Origin: Athripsodes cinereus
Taxonomy: Eukaryota > Arthropoda > Insecta > Trichoptera > Leptoceridae
Direction of reading: 5' to 3'
Assembly: GCA_947579605.1 (NCBI GenBank)
Contig: OX388319.1
Coordinates: forward strand, 2,046,001 to 2,110,000
DNA: 64,000 nt
Shown: piece after piece, positions 1 to 10,086 of the stretch
Numbering within the stretch: the first letter of the stretch is position 1
How the letters are laid out: the number at the start of each line of letters is the position of its first letter
Position numbers and translations under genes: made by a program
The notes under the pieces: generated by a model
Told to the model about the DNA's origin: nothing
The model's database searches: none
The model's input: only the letters and a program-made list of their open reading frames with translations

Positions 1-10
1 GTCATCACTG

Positions 11-125
11 AATTTAAGACTAAAATAATGTCTTTATTTTTAGAACACCTGCCTTTTACAGGATACTCGAAAACTTACAAAAAAGAGTGTGGGGAGACGA
101 AATAAATACCGGGTGCTTTGGCAAA
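11..125 (-). repeat. SINE2 fragment
   Basis: On the minus strand this reads as the 5' half of the SINE2 family: the segments reading CCCGGT, TCTCCCCACAC, CGAGTATCCTGTAAAAGGC and AGGTGTTC line up in order with the fuller copy at 50,818-51,066. The copy lacks the SINE2 3' end (CACTTGTGGGATATGCCGTG) because it runs into the window edge or is truncated there. Diverged; no polyA or target-site duplication seen. Confidence 0.65.
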
Positions 126-486
126 AAATAACTTAGTTAATTCATCTCAAAATAGCCGACTATTTCATATTACATTATATATTAAACTCTATGTATGTAT
201 TAACCAAAGTATATCTAGTGTAAGTATCATACGGACAGTTTCGCTATAATGAAATGATATTACTTGAGGGTTATTATATGAAATAAATGTGAGTACTGCG
301 GTAGGTAGGTACTGTGTATGTTCGTTAAGAGTAATGGATATGTGTGTAATCTGCCCACAAAGTAATGTAAGGAACTCAATTATGCACTTATTGGTTCGCT
401 CAAAACCCAAAAACGATTAAGTTTTGGGGATCAAAGATAACACTTCGTGATACGCCTTGACTGCAATGAGATGAGTAAAGTGATCG
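126..486. other. Unassigned AT-rich sequence
   Basis: No motif, repeat or credible coding segment recognised. The minus-strand open frame at 189-410 has no domain I recognise and ordinary AT-rich composition; it is treated as chance. Confidence 0.5.
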
Positions 487-620
487 TTAGCCTGATTGTG
501 GAATCTCGGATGCAAAATCGGGAGGCCCTGGATTCGAATCATTCCCATCTTAACTTATTTTACATTCACGACACAATATTATAATGCTTACATTAAGGTG
601 TTTGAATGAATTTTCGCAAA
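487..620 (+). repeat. tRNA-like SINE head (SINE3 type)
   Basis: TAGCCTG near 488 followed about 45 bases later by GGATTCGAATC resembles the Pol III A and B boxes of a tRNA-derived SINE. The order and spacing match a second copy at 48,600-48,720 (TAGCCTG ... AGTTCGAATAT). The flanks do not fold into an acceptor stem, so this is a SINE relic and not a tRNA gene. Confidence 0.5.
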
Positions 621-729
621 TTTCGACCCTAGATTTATCACAATACTTGTATTGGATTGGAGATTGGAGAATTATGATCAGTCGTTTAAAAGAGGAGTAA
701 AAGCTGGCAGACAGCGATCCTTAAAATTG

Positions 730-892
730 AGGAAAGCAACTAATATTCTTAGATGGTCTTACGGTACTAGCCTTCATCAACCCTCACCTCCAACCTAAAG
801 AAGTTGGTAATCATCCTTCTTCAACTCATCTTCCCATCTCAGCCTGGATTTGCCAACTCTTTTTCTTCCATCACGAATCCGAGGAGAACGGC
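730..892 (-). pseudogene. LINE 3'-end relic (C-terminal pol fragment)
   Basis: The minus strand encodes a basic C-terminal stretch, RDGRKRVGKSRLRWEDELKK, ending in a stop shortly after. It resembles the R/K-G-R-P-x-x-R-W-x-D tail common at the C-termini of insect RTE/CR1-group LINE polyproteins. Only this tail is present; there is no reverse-transcriptase core. The neighbouring sequence at 920-1,045 is a different LINE 3' UTR on the other strand, so the region is a mosaic of insertions. Confidence 0.45.
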
Positions 893-919
893 ATAAAAGA
901 TGGAAGATGAAGACGCTAG

Positions 920-1048
920 TTAGATGGAAGAAATAACTTGATAGTGATAATCTCGCCACTGCACATCGTCTTAGTATTTTAAATTTTGTTTTGTTTCGCT
1001 GGCACTGTTTTGTTATGATGATGTGCAAAAAGAATGATTAAATAAATA
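920..1048 (+). repeat. LINE 3' UTR fragment with AAATAAATAAA tail
   Basis: GTTAGATGGAAGAAATAAC, GATAATCTCGCCACTGCA and ATGATGATGTGCAA recur in the same order at 12,262-12,395. The first two are also related to GTTAGTTGGAAGAAATCG and GATAAACTCGCCCTCTG in the LINE-G 3' UTR copies (16.3 kb; 36.8 kb minus). The copy ends in an A-rich AATAAATAAA tail, as expected for a 5'-truncated LINE insertion. Confidence 0.6.
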
Positions 1049-2453
1049 AAATATTTGAAAAATACACTTTTAGTTTTGTTCAATTTCCAAAACTAACCAC
1101 AAGCATGTCATTGAGGGTTAAGTTTGGGGATTAATTTGTAATAGACCTAGTCCATTATAAGTATTATGTATTATAATAGGGGTCCGTCCTTCAGTGGTGC
1201 GGACACTAAAGGGTTGAAATTAAAGGGTCAACGTTGGTAGGTTTTGCGGGAAAAGAGTACTCGGATTTACCGGGTCAAGTAGTCGGATAGAGGCGCCGTT
1301 CCTAAGTTGTCCATTTTTTGTACGTTTAGGACGAATTGCTTCAGACATTGTTTTGATCTATCTATAATATTACGGCATCATTGAGGGTCAATTTGAATTG
1401 AATCACGACCTACATGAGATGAAAAAATTAATGAAGCATTATTTGTGAAAGGAAAGCTATTAGGTCAACTTGTTCTGAAACGGTTAATTTGACTTCGGCT
1501 TTTATTCTAGTTAGAATGTAATATTTTATTTTTGTGGAATAGCGCAGCTTTTGAAAATCATCCAACAGATATAATATGTAATTAATTTGTAAAATAAACA
1601 GATTTTCCTAAAATTTAAGTACACTTACAATTTGCCTATGACTAGTTTAAGTGCCTCTCAGTTATGACTCAATTCAAACAATAAGAAGAAAATTTGGATG
1701 TTAGAGTAAATATTCTCATAGACAAGAAATACAATTGACCAGTCGTTCGTAATTGTCGAGGCACCTTTTCCACTCTGTACAAAATATTGTAGTATTCAAA
1801 ATAAGTGTCATTCTCGATGATAATTTTGCAAAAATAAATAAAGTCAATAGTGGAATAACTACATATTGTGTTTCATTTTAAAAATTATTAATATGAACTT
1901 TCACCAAGAACCGTCGGTCGATAAATTAAACTTTATCATTCTCGATGAGAATCAGGTATGTTTATTTGAAAAATTAATTCACAAACTAAAGCACCATTTA
2001 TTAATTTTTTATTAGTGCATATTAAATTTCTCCGCAATAGAAAAAATCAGAAGACGAAAAAATATAAGTACTTGATTATAATTTTCTTCACCAAATATAA
2101 AAATAAACAAGTAATGAAAACCTATGGAAAAGGGACGCAAGTTATTAAAATGTTTCAGCGCTGAAAGTTATGTAATAAAAAGTATGATTACGTTGTAAAG
2201 ACGACATTTTCAGTTCATGATAATCCTGAAAATATCCTGAAAGACGTGAAGTTTAATATGGAAATAATGAAGGTTGTTCCCTACTCTAACTTTTGGCACT
2301 TTCACGAGATTGCCACACTGCTGAAAACTACTGAAAGAGTCGTTATAATTTGGATAAGGTAGTAAGAAAATTCTTATTATGAAAATCTAAAAAAAAAGTT
2401 TTCACTAATCATGTTCTCTTGAAACCTCGAATAGGATAAAGTTTAATAAACTT
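1049..2453. other. Unassigned sequence
   Basis: No gene or recognised element. A slightly GC-richer block at about 1,184-1,310 (TCAGTGGTGCGGACAC ... GAGGCGCCGTTCC) could be an old repeat but matches nothing else in the window. Confidence 0.5.
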
Positions 2454-2613
2454 ACTGATTTTGATAATCTCAAGTTATTCTGTATACAGATTTCGATAAT
2501 CTCAAGTTATTTTGCCTACTGATTTCGATAATCTAAAGATATTTTGCCAACTGATTTCGATAATCTCAAGTTATTTTGCCTACTGATTTCGATAATCTCA
2601 AGTCACTTTGAAT
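2454..2613 (+). repeat. 32-bp tandem repeat, 5 copies
   Basis: The unit ACTGATTTCGATAATCTCAA plus GTTATTTTGCCT recurs at 2,454, 2,486, 2,518, 2,550 and 2,582, a strict 32-base period. The outer units are more diverged than the inner ones. A minisatellite; the copies are contiguous with no spacers between them. Confidence 0.9.
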
Positions 2614-2767
2614 GTATGAATGTGTCCGAATTTCTACATTTTGCCAGTTTTTTTCTCTTTAAATACACATGCACATTATTATTGTATATGTGTAGTTTAT
2701 AATATAATCTGCTAATAAATACATAAATGTTTTAGGATTAAGTTACAAGTATTAACACAATATCTTA

Positions 2768-2840
2768 GGATGCGCCCTTGAAGTGGATTTATTCCACAAA
2801 ACGGCGCATTATAAGTTGTCTATTATTATTATTATTATTC
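2768..2840 (+). repeat. LINE 3' tail fragment with (ATT)n
   Basis: GCGCCCTTGAAG ... AAGTTGTCTATTATTATT parallels GTGCCCTTGAGG ... GTTGTCTAATAATAATAA at 58,960-59,018 and the minus-strand copy at 42,800-42,875. Three copies ending in a trinucleotide tail fit the 3' UTR of one LINE family, coding part lost. Confidence 0.55.
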
Positions 2841-3084
2841 CTTTTTTATATTTACCATATTCATGAGAAGAAGAATATCTTCCATTATATTTCACTGTAA
2901 AGTATTTTTTTCATATCGTTGAAACAAAAAAGTAATTTAACGGGACTGTTAAAATAAATTTACGCATTTAAATGGATTTTTTACACCTGCGAGAGTGAAG
3001 ATATTAAGAATATTACCCAACAGACACCTAACCCGCACAACCAACAGACTGTGCAAACTCTCTTAAGTAGGAAACGGGAAAAGT

Positions 3085-3225
3085 GTTCCGAAACTCACGA
3101 ATCGGATTAGGCTGGTTTAAGTGCATTTAAACCATGTTACGTTCACCAATACCATCAATTCCTGTTTCAAACTACTATGTTCGACATCTGTTGAGAATTT
3201 ATCTCCGATTGTCAACCTGAAATAA
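3085..3225 (+). repeat. R2 dispersed repeat
   Basis: Shares ordered blocks with other R2 copies: CGAATCGGATTAGGCTGG, TTTAAGTGCA, CCTGTTTCA, TTCGACATCT and TTGAGAATTT. The closest partner is on the minus strand at 55,405-55,525. Family type unknown; no coding potential. Confidence 0.6.
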
Positions 3226-3245
3226 CAGGACTCTTTCATATATTG

Positions 3246-3732
3246 AATCACAAAGATGCTACGGATCTTCATAAAGAATGCTGTACTGTGTGATTGTTCG
3301 TATGGATCTTTCCTAATTTTAATTGACTATATATAGTACCCATACATTTATTTATACATGGATGTTTGTATTGATGATATTTGGTTGCATTTTTTGTTGT
3401 TATTATTTTAGTTATATATATTTGAATAACTTAACACCAATTTATGAATTTGTATGTTTATATATGTATATATATTGTGAATGGCTATATGAGTCGTAAA
3501 TTGAATAATAAATAAATGAATAAATATCATAAATGTTCTGGTAAATCAAGTTTTTCTCAACCATCACGAGTTATTCATTTATAATTATCATCTTGAATAA
3601 TTAATTATTTTTTTGTGAAACAGTGGGGACGATCTGCAGTTTATTATAAGGGTTTAATTCACTTGCTATTGTACTTCCAGAACTAGCAGAAACACGATCT
3701 TTTAAATCACAAAGATGCTACGGATCTTCATA
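3246..3732. repeat. 431-bp segment bounded by 28-bp direct repeats
   Basis: A perfect 28-base repeat (AATCACAAAGATGCTACGGA plus TCTTCATA) occurs at 3,246-3,273 and 3,705-3,732. The enclosed segment contains an A-rich stretch ending in AATAATAAATAAATGAATAA near 3,530, which resembles a LINE 3' tail. A TSD of 28 bases would be unusually long; a local duplication is the alternative. Confidence 0.7.
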
Positions 3733-4579
3733 CGGAATTTCATGCAAAAAGTTCATTATAATTCTTCACACCATCATTATTACAGATGTAAATACAAAAA
3801 CTAATCACAATCATAGAATATTAAGTATTAATATAATAATAATAATATGTAGCTTAGTTATGAAAAAGTTTGTGATATGCTTTTATTATGAAGATTGTGT
3901 TTACGTTATTAAAAGTCTTCGTCGCCTTTTCAACAAAGCTCCATCCAGTACCAGTGTAGTTATTATATCTACGTATAGCTTTGGGTAGTTGTTGGTAACT
4001 AACTCCTCAGAGTTCTTACGTATTATTTCAGAGCAGAGTTAAGCCTCGTTATAAGTTCAGATATCATACATAATAATATTAACCTGAATATATTTCTACA
4101 TTATACGGATAAAAGTTTTTGTTAATAATGTTTCCCGGTTAACTGTTAGCCGAATGACAAGGGTAACACCAATTATGGAATTATGATAAAATTGTACTTT
4201 TATCATTTCAAATTAGATGAAAATAAAAAGGCTATCATTTAAACGATCAGCATAATATTGAAGTTTTGATTATTTGTGCAGCAAAATAAATAAATGAGCA
4301 GCAAACCGTGAGCTTATTTTAATTAAACTTGTGAAAGCTAAATTTTTAATCTTGTTCAAATAATAAATCTTTGTATGTAGCATCTTTTTATGTGATTTTA
4401 TATGTCGCATCTAGCAACGATTCTAGCGTTTTTCGACATTTCAGTTAGTTTTTTCGTTAATATAGCAAAGCGGAAACTGGCATTATTTTCGTAGTCATCA
4501 TTAATTTGGTAAGAAATCACAAAAACTTCATGTGGATCCGAAGGTAAATCGGTGTGTGAAAAATATTGTTTATCTAATA
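3733..4579. other. Unassigned AT-rich sequence
   Basis: No recognisable gene or element. Short GCAGCAAA and GAGCAGCAAACC motifs near 4,277-4,310 hint at a distant relation to the TGCTG-rich tandem block at 4,755. Confidence 0.4.
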
Positions 4580-4752
4580 GTTCGTCGGTAGCCTGGAGGT
4601 AGAGTCTCGGCCTCGTGAACAAGGGGTCCGTGGTTCGATCCCAGGTGCCGGCAAACTCCCCTTTCACGGCACAAACTTTTAGCTTAGTGTGAAAGGTGTA
4701 TAAGGTTGTATTTGGGTTTATAACAAACCCAGATATAACTTTAAAAAAAAAA
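4580..4752 (+). mobile_element. SINE1, near full length
   Basis: tRNA-derived SINE. It starts GTTCGTCGGTAGCCTGGAGG (A-box region TAGCCTGGAGGT) and has a strong B box, GGTTCGATCCC, near 4,632. After that come the family body (CAAACTCCCCTTTCACGG, GTGTATAAGGTTGTATTTGG, AACCCAGATATA) and a short A-rich tail. Other copies are at 46,302-46,548 (minus), 51,349-51,526 and 55,659-55,855, with a 3' fragment at 13,665-13,728. It is transcribed by Pol III and needs a LINE for reverse transcription; the polyA tail suggests an L1/CR1-like partner that recognises A tails (inference). Confidence 0.9.
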
Positions 4753-4754
4753 TA

Positions 4755-5036
4755 TATATTTTCTGCCGGTCAAATAATAATAATTCTGCTGCTCAAATAA
4801 TAATTCTGCTGCTCAAATAACAATTCTGCTGGTCAATTAATTATTTTGTTGTGCGATTATTTATTAAGCTGTTAAAATTTGTTAATTTGCTGATATAACC
4901 AAGTTTGTTTGTAAAACAAGTGTTGCGATTATTTTTATTTATTGCCGATGAAAACATTGTTTGCTGCGCAAATGACTTAAAAGCTGATTTTTTCTTGCCA
5001 GACGAATGGATTAATAGCCGATCAAATAATTAGTTC
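4755..5036 (+). repeat. Degenerate ~20-bp tandem repeat
   Basis: Units of the type TCTGCTGCTCAAATAATAAT repeat at about 20-base spacing from 4,760 to 4,850. They then decay into related TGCTG/TGCCGATCAAAT motifs to about 5,030. It begins directly after the A tail of the SINE1 copy. Confidence 0.7.
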
Positions 5037-6935
5037 CCAAATAAAAACATGGTATTAAGATAATAACAAGAAATTTTCATGGTTAATTGGTTCGTCAAAG
5101 ACACAAGACGAAGTCTGGTACTACTCATAAATAACAAAAAGTACAAATAATCTAAAATTGATTCAAAATAATAATGTACTGAATGATTGTATGTGTTGCT
5201 TGGATTATCAATAAAATAAAATTAAAAAAAACGCACCACAGCTTTCTGAACAAGGGTGACTTGAAACTAGTGAGATGTTAAGTTGAATCTGCAAACAGGT
5301 TTAATAGTTTTTTTTTTAATTTCAGTTGTCCATAAACTTGATCATTTATTTCCAGTTGTTTAATTGTCGCTTTTAATTGCAATCTAGTATAAATTATACA
5401 ATACTGAACCAAAAATTATATTTACCGGTTAAATTTCTGCTCCAATAACACGGATAACCGGAAACTTTTACAAATGACAAACTACATTGGTATGAAGGCA
5501 GTTTGCATTCGTAATAAGTAAACGTGATGAAAATGAAGATGGTTCTGTTTTGTACCACGTTTTTATTAAATTCTGTACCGTGTCAAAGCTTAATTATAAT
5601 TTTAATAAAAACGCTGTTAACAAAAAAAAAAGAATATAAATAAAAACAAAGTCCACACGAAAAAAAAGAAAATCATAACAAATCTTACTTAAATCTTGTT
5701 AGACAATTTATTTTATTTTTAACAAATGCGAATATTTTCATATCCACTTTAATCTGGCATCTAGATTAGAGAACCATGTTTTCAAATGTAATGTAATAGG
5801 AAGAAGTAATAAACGCGTCTCAAACCTTACGAATTGGCTTAAGGCTGGTTTAAGTCATTTGCACGTTGTACGCAAATTCAGTCAAACAAACAAAAAAAAA
5901 TTCTAAGCATCTTTTTTTTCAAGATTTGGTTTGACATGGTACTACGACATTGACGAGAAAGACGTCGCATGTTAAAAGTATTTCAAAGTGCAGAAAGGGC
6001 GTTCGGTATTCAAAATACAGGCAAATTATGAATTGAGAATATTTATTTTTAAAAATAATTTAATGATTAATAGCTTTTAAAGACAAACAAGACAAAAAAA
6101 AAACAGGTTATATAAACAGATTATCAAAATGGAGTGCAAATTTACGCAAAAGTTCGTACGTTTAATGGCGTGTACCTAATGGGCATAAATTATTTTACCT
6201 GAATAAATCATATGAATAAGATATAATACAATGCAATTATTTCAAAGATCAAATTCACGTAAATTTCAACAAAACACTATTGTAATAATGCACAATTCGG
6301 AGGTTAACATATCATCCACATGTACAGTTGCATTACGAGGCTACGAATCATGGCAATAATAATAATTATAATAACATGTAGAAAACGTAATAATATGTAT
6401 GTATTACCTACGCTACGATGTACTACGCCGTGCTACGCCATGATGCATATCAACATAATTATTACATACATTCAGTGAATACATAGTTCATGAATGCCTA
6501 ATCAAGAAGCTAATGGAAATGTGGATTGTAGACGGAAATTTCACAGTTTTCCGTACGGTAGGTACGTAGTGTTCCGCGGTTTGCAGCGCTAAAATGTTTC
6601 CCAATTTGCATATAATTATATAATGAAGATGTTATTATTATAACATATATGTGTGCGAAATGAAGCTTTTTTCGAAACGTAATCACACCGTAGTCGGTGC
6701 ATTTACAACACAATGCAATTGACTTAACGAACTCGTGAATTATTGTTTAATCATAATTGCTTTGACCAACTGTTAATGCTTAGTTTAAGTTTTAAAACGG
6801 AATTATCTATGTATTACACTCATGTTTAACAGAAGGATAACTAGAAAATCGGGGAGACAAACGTCTCATATAATAAAATAGTTTTTTTTTTTTTCAAAAA
6901 GCTAATGGAACAACACTAAATTATTTATTCACATT
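5037..6935. other. Mostly unassigned; R2 copy inside
   Basis: No gene recognised. At 5,758-5,880 (plus) there is an R2 copy (GATTAGAGAACCATG, ACGAATTGGCTTAAGGCTGG, TTTAAGTCA). At 6,380-6,470 a patch rich in CTACG/TACG (TACGCTACGATGTACTACGC) is flanked by loosely inverted GTAATAAT...ATTATTAC arms. It resembles similar patches at 8.15, 37.7 and 49.5 kb. Confidence 0.45.
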
Positions 6936-7030
6936 GACAATGTCCTCATAAGACGAAAGACGTCTCTCTCACAAAATAAAATCTTTAGTAGAATAAAACA
7001 CCTGTTTTATTTTTTCGACTAAACTATTTG
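6936..7030 (+). repeat. Single arm of the AAGACGTCTCTCTCAC MITE
   Basis: ACATTGACAATGTCCTCATA, AGACGAAAGACGTCTCTCTC and AGTAGAATAAAAC match one arm of the 172-bp palindrome at 24,975-25,146 and the arm at 57,995-58,082. Only one arm is present here. A decayed AAACGTCTCATATAATAAAA lies just upstream at 6,862. Confidence 0.7.
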
Positions 7031-7361
7031 AATAAAAAAAATATTAGTTTGTTTTATAAGAGAATTATTATAAATAAAATATTTCATCCCTCGCTATAGC
7101 TTGTTAACAATATAAAATTTAACACAACAAAAGTGATACATATTTTCAATACAACGTAGAGAAGTAGAGTGTTTCCCTGTATTGCTTTGTTTTCTAACTA
7201 ATCAAAATTACTTTAAAATAGGATCACGATTGTTAAGTATTAAGACTTTGAATGAACCAGACAATGTATTTTTTCTGTATTAAATATACAGATCCCACCC
7301 TCATCTCCTTTGTTAGTATATCCTACTCCTGCCAACCATCCCGCCTCCATATCTACCATTA

Positions 7362-7381
7362 CCCCTCCCACTACCCCTCCC
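7362..7381 (-). other. G-quadruplex motif
   Basis: The minus strand reads GGGAGGGGTAGTGGGAGGGG: four runs of three or four G with loops of 1, 4 and 1 bases, the canonical pattern for a stable G-quadruplex. It sits in a pyrimidine-rich block (7,300-7,400), about 60 bases upstream of the hammerhead-like motif at 7,440. Confidence 0.7.
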
Positions 7382-7439
7382 ACTACCTGCAGCCTTCTCA
7401 CCACATGAATAACAGCCTTCACAATTTTTAGATTTCAGT

Positions 7440-7482
7440 TTCCCTGAAGATGCCTACAAGTATAGGCGAAAACGTTCGGTAT
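7440..7482 (+). ncRNA. Hammerhead-ribozyme-like motif
   Basis: In order: CTGAAGA (7,444-7,450; fits CUGANGA), a perfect 5-bp stem GCCTA/TAGGC (7,452-7,456 with 7,463-7,467; loop CAAGTA), GAA (7,468-7,470), the self-complementary AACGTT (7,471-7,476, a possible dimeric stem III), then C at 7,477 in the cleavage position. CC before the core can pair with GG after it (stem I, decayed). One extra U separates CUGANGA from stem II, which may impair catalysis. Short type I hammerheads with palindromic stem III are known from Penelope-like elements and retrozymes. A second copy is at 59,233-59,277. Confidence 0.5.
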
Positions 7483-8479
7483 TTAACCTAACATAGTGGA
7501 GATTAAACAGTGCTCAATAATATATTTTTATATTTTATTTATTAAAATTAAAAATGGATTTCCACAGCGTAAACACAAAAACTCTTGAATTATTATTTTT
7601 TCAATATTCGTAACTATTCTCAGCTAAGAAAAAGAAAATTCACTCGAAAGATGAAAAAATATGAGTTTTTGATAAGTTTCTTTTTTGGATTTCCTAGCTT
7701 GTTGGAGCTTTTGAATGGACATTTAAGATTTTTCTGTGCCCATTTGAGATTTTTTTGGTACTTCGGGGCGTTGAGTTGGTCTCGGATTACAATAGACCTA
7801 GTAAACTTAAACAATTATGCCTGTAACAGGGCAAATACATCAATGTTTCTAATTTTCCTTTTTTTGTTTCTTCTTTGTGTTTGATGTGCCTGTTGACACA
7901 ACTATGTATGTCTGTTTAAAATAAACAAAAAAATAAATGAACAGTAATGTTTATTGAAGTATTAATAAGAGTATCTTTTGTATTACGAAGTTAATAATTA
8001 GACAAACAAATTGTAAAGGAATAGTAAGTATATAATATATACTTCAGAATATAAGCTCTTGCCTGAGAAAACAATTTATTTTAAGACGTACATATAATAA
8101 ACACATTATAATAATATTAATTATGCAGAATCTCATTTACGTTCTACGTACGAGTGCTACGAGCTACGTTAATAGAAGCCGCAGCTAAATGCTTTGCCTT
8201 GCATAAATACGTAGTAGGCTCACCAATAGGGGTGGGAAAACATGATTATTTGTAGAATTATTAAAAAGTATAACTTGTATTTTTTTTAAATAAATAGTAT
8301 ATTACTGCGCTTAAGAGGTGGTCTGATGGAGTTCAAACTTTCAGCAGTAAGATCTTCAGTTTATTTAGATTTTTTTTATAAACAGATGGTTTTACAATAC
8401 ATATACGCCAACAGGTAAGAAATTACATAAGTTAAAAACCAGTCAAGTTTACAGAAATGAAATAATATTATACATATTT
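7483..8479. other. Unassigned; possible LINE 3' UTR debris
   Basis: The overlapping open frames at 7,585-7,884 (plus) and 7,620-7,814 (minus) have no recognisable domain. GTGCCTGTTGACACAAC ... AAATAAACAAAAAAATAAAT near 7,887-7,940 has the look of a LINE 3' UTR and tail (compare GGGCCTGTTGGGGCAGG at 58,384). A TACG/CTACG-rich patch lies at 8,140-8,185. Confidence 0.35.
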
Positions 8480-8775
8480 TTGAATCACTCTAGATTAATC
8501 ATTCCAATTGATCACACTCACTGATAGTCAACCTATTTGAATAGGTATTAATTAGGTAGGTATGTTGCATATGATACACATACATTATGTGAATTTTCTT
8601 AAGGAGTGCATGACACAGAGTTTGTTGTATATGATACACATACCTACATATATGTGAATTTTCTTAAGGAGCGCATGACACAGAGTTTCGACGCTTATGA
8701 ATCGACTCAAGGCTTGGTTAAGAGTACTCTTCAAACCTAGGTAACATTCCCAATTCCTCTGTGTCATGCAGTTCC
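8480..8775 (+). repeat. Dispersed repeat with internal duplication, R2-related core
   Basis: The segment matches 41,550-41,790 in inverse orientation over most of its length (ATTAATCATTCCAATTGATC, TATTTGAATAGGT, TTCTTAAGGAG). Inside, a ~60-bp unit (TATGATACACATAC ... GCATGACACAGAGTTT) is duplicated (8,568-8,626 and 8,627-8,690). The core at 8,668-8,768 is bounded by inverted GCATGACACAGAG/CTCTGTGTCATGC, a 13-bp inverted repeat. It contains the R2-like block GACGCTTATGAATCGACTCA. Confidence 0.75.
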
Positions 8776-9930
8776 CGACATCCAATTGTGTCGAAAAATC
8801 ATAACATGATATTATTTTACTTTTCACAAATAAAAGCACACATAATCGATGTTTTATGAGTACCTACAGGTAACATAAACAATGATTCAATGGCCATATT
8901 AAACAAAACCACCAGCTCTGAAGTCACTTCTTAAATAAAAAAAAATGGAAATTTTGATTTCGGATTCAATAGCTAAAAATACTGAAATGCGGTCGGTGTG
9001 ATCTAACGCTTTCCCATCGTTAAAGTTTAAACAACAATGTTCCATTTGCACCCTGTATAATGCTGGCAATGTGTGAAGGTAGATTGTTCATTAGGTAAAG
9101 CTCTTGCTACCTGTATATACCTGCAGAACTATGCGGGAACACCCTAGCAATGCACTGAGATAATGAAATAGTGGAGAGTGGTGTACAATATAGCGTTTAC
9201 ATGATAACGCGAAAAATATCAGTTTTTGGAATATAACAGTTGGTACGATCATTTCAATTTCTTGCTTCTTTTTAAATCCAGTAGATATCTTTGTTTACTG
9301 TTTTTCTTCCTTCTTCTTTGCATTTCTGCGGCATGAATATCCGACTACCTCTACTACCTCAGGGACAAAAACAAAATCGAAAATAAGACTCCCAATTCGA
9401 TTTTTGAATTTATGACTTGTGGTCTCTAGTTAATTCGCTAATTCGCATTGTGAAAAGTTCTTTTAACATATTGGGGATTTCTAATGCTTGCAATTGTATT
9501 GGTTTTGTAGAGATTCAAAGGAAAGCAAGATTTAGACAGAGTCAGCAAATATTTTGGTACTCAGTAATCATAGTATAAATAAAAATACTGATATCAAAAT
9601 GAGCACATGATCGCTGTGATTGTTAATAAAGATACCATCTCTATTAGCCTATAGATTCAGTTGAAAATAGAATAGTTCGGCTAATTAGACTTGCAACCAC
9701 TCGGTATGAATGGCGTTAGAGGCTAAAAGCACATACACAAACATGCATATAGATACAGACATGTACTGAGATCAAAGGGCTGTGAAATGTAGGGAAATTA
9801 GCCGACAACGCCGAGCCTATTGCAAATGCACAAAGTAGGTAAAGGCAATTACGAACTACTCGTATCTAGGTATCACATGAACAAGTTGCGAAATAGAGGT
9901 TATGTTTGGAGCAAGTAGGCGAATAGGTAT
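8776..9930. other. Unassigned sequence
   Basis: No gene, tandem repeat or family member recognised on either strand. Confidence 0.4.
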
Positions 9931-10086
9931 GTATATTTAGAAAGTTTGTTTGCTAGGGATGGAAGATGCAATAGGGTCATCCAAAGAAGGAAAGTGGTCG
10001 GTGCTAGAGCTAACGGAATACTTTGACCCATTGTTAGCAATTGCAATGAGTCGAACATGGCAAAAATGCTGTGCATTGTAGCTTAG
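9931..10086 (+). pseudogene. LINE-F reverse-transcriptase C-terminal relic
   Basis: Conceptual translation gives YLESLFARDGRCNRVIQRRK, then VGARANGIL, a stop, and PIVSNCNESNMAKMLCIVA. This matches the common LINE region just after the RT thumb: Y-L-G-S-x-F-x-x-D-G, (D/E)I-x-R-R, N-G-A-L, then a V-S-x-x-A-(K/R)-L block. The upstream palm with FADD is not present. At least one in-frame stop; no TSD found. Function lost. Family assignment rests only on this pattern. Confidence 0.65.

Noticed and set aside
2454..2613. CRISPR-like array
   Set aside because: Units are contiguous 32-mers without unique spacers and the genome is eukaryotic; a minisatellite.
4398..4667. 89-codon minus-strand protein
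   Set aside because: It overlaps SINE1; the same frame reappears at each SINE1 copy as a by-product.
7585..7884. 99-codon open frame with a hydrophobic C-terminus
   Set aside because: No domain, no start context or splice support, AT-rich composition, and it runs into a LINE-like 3' UTR.
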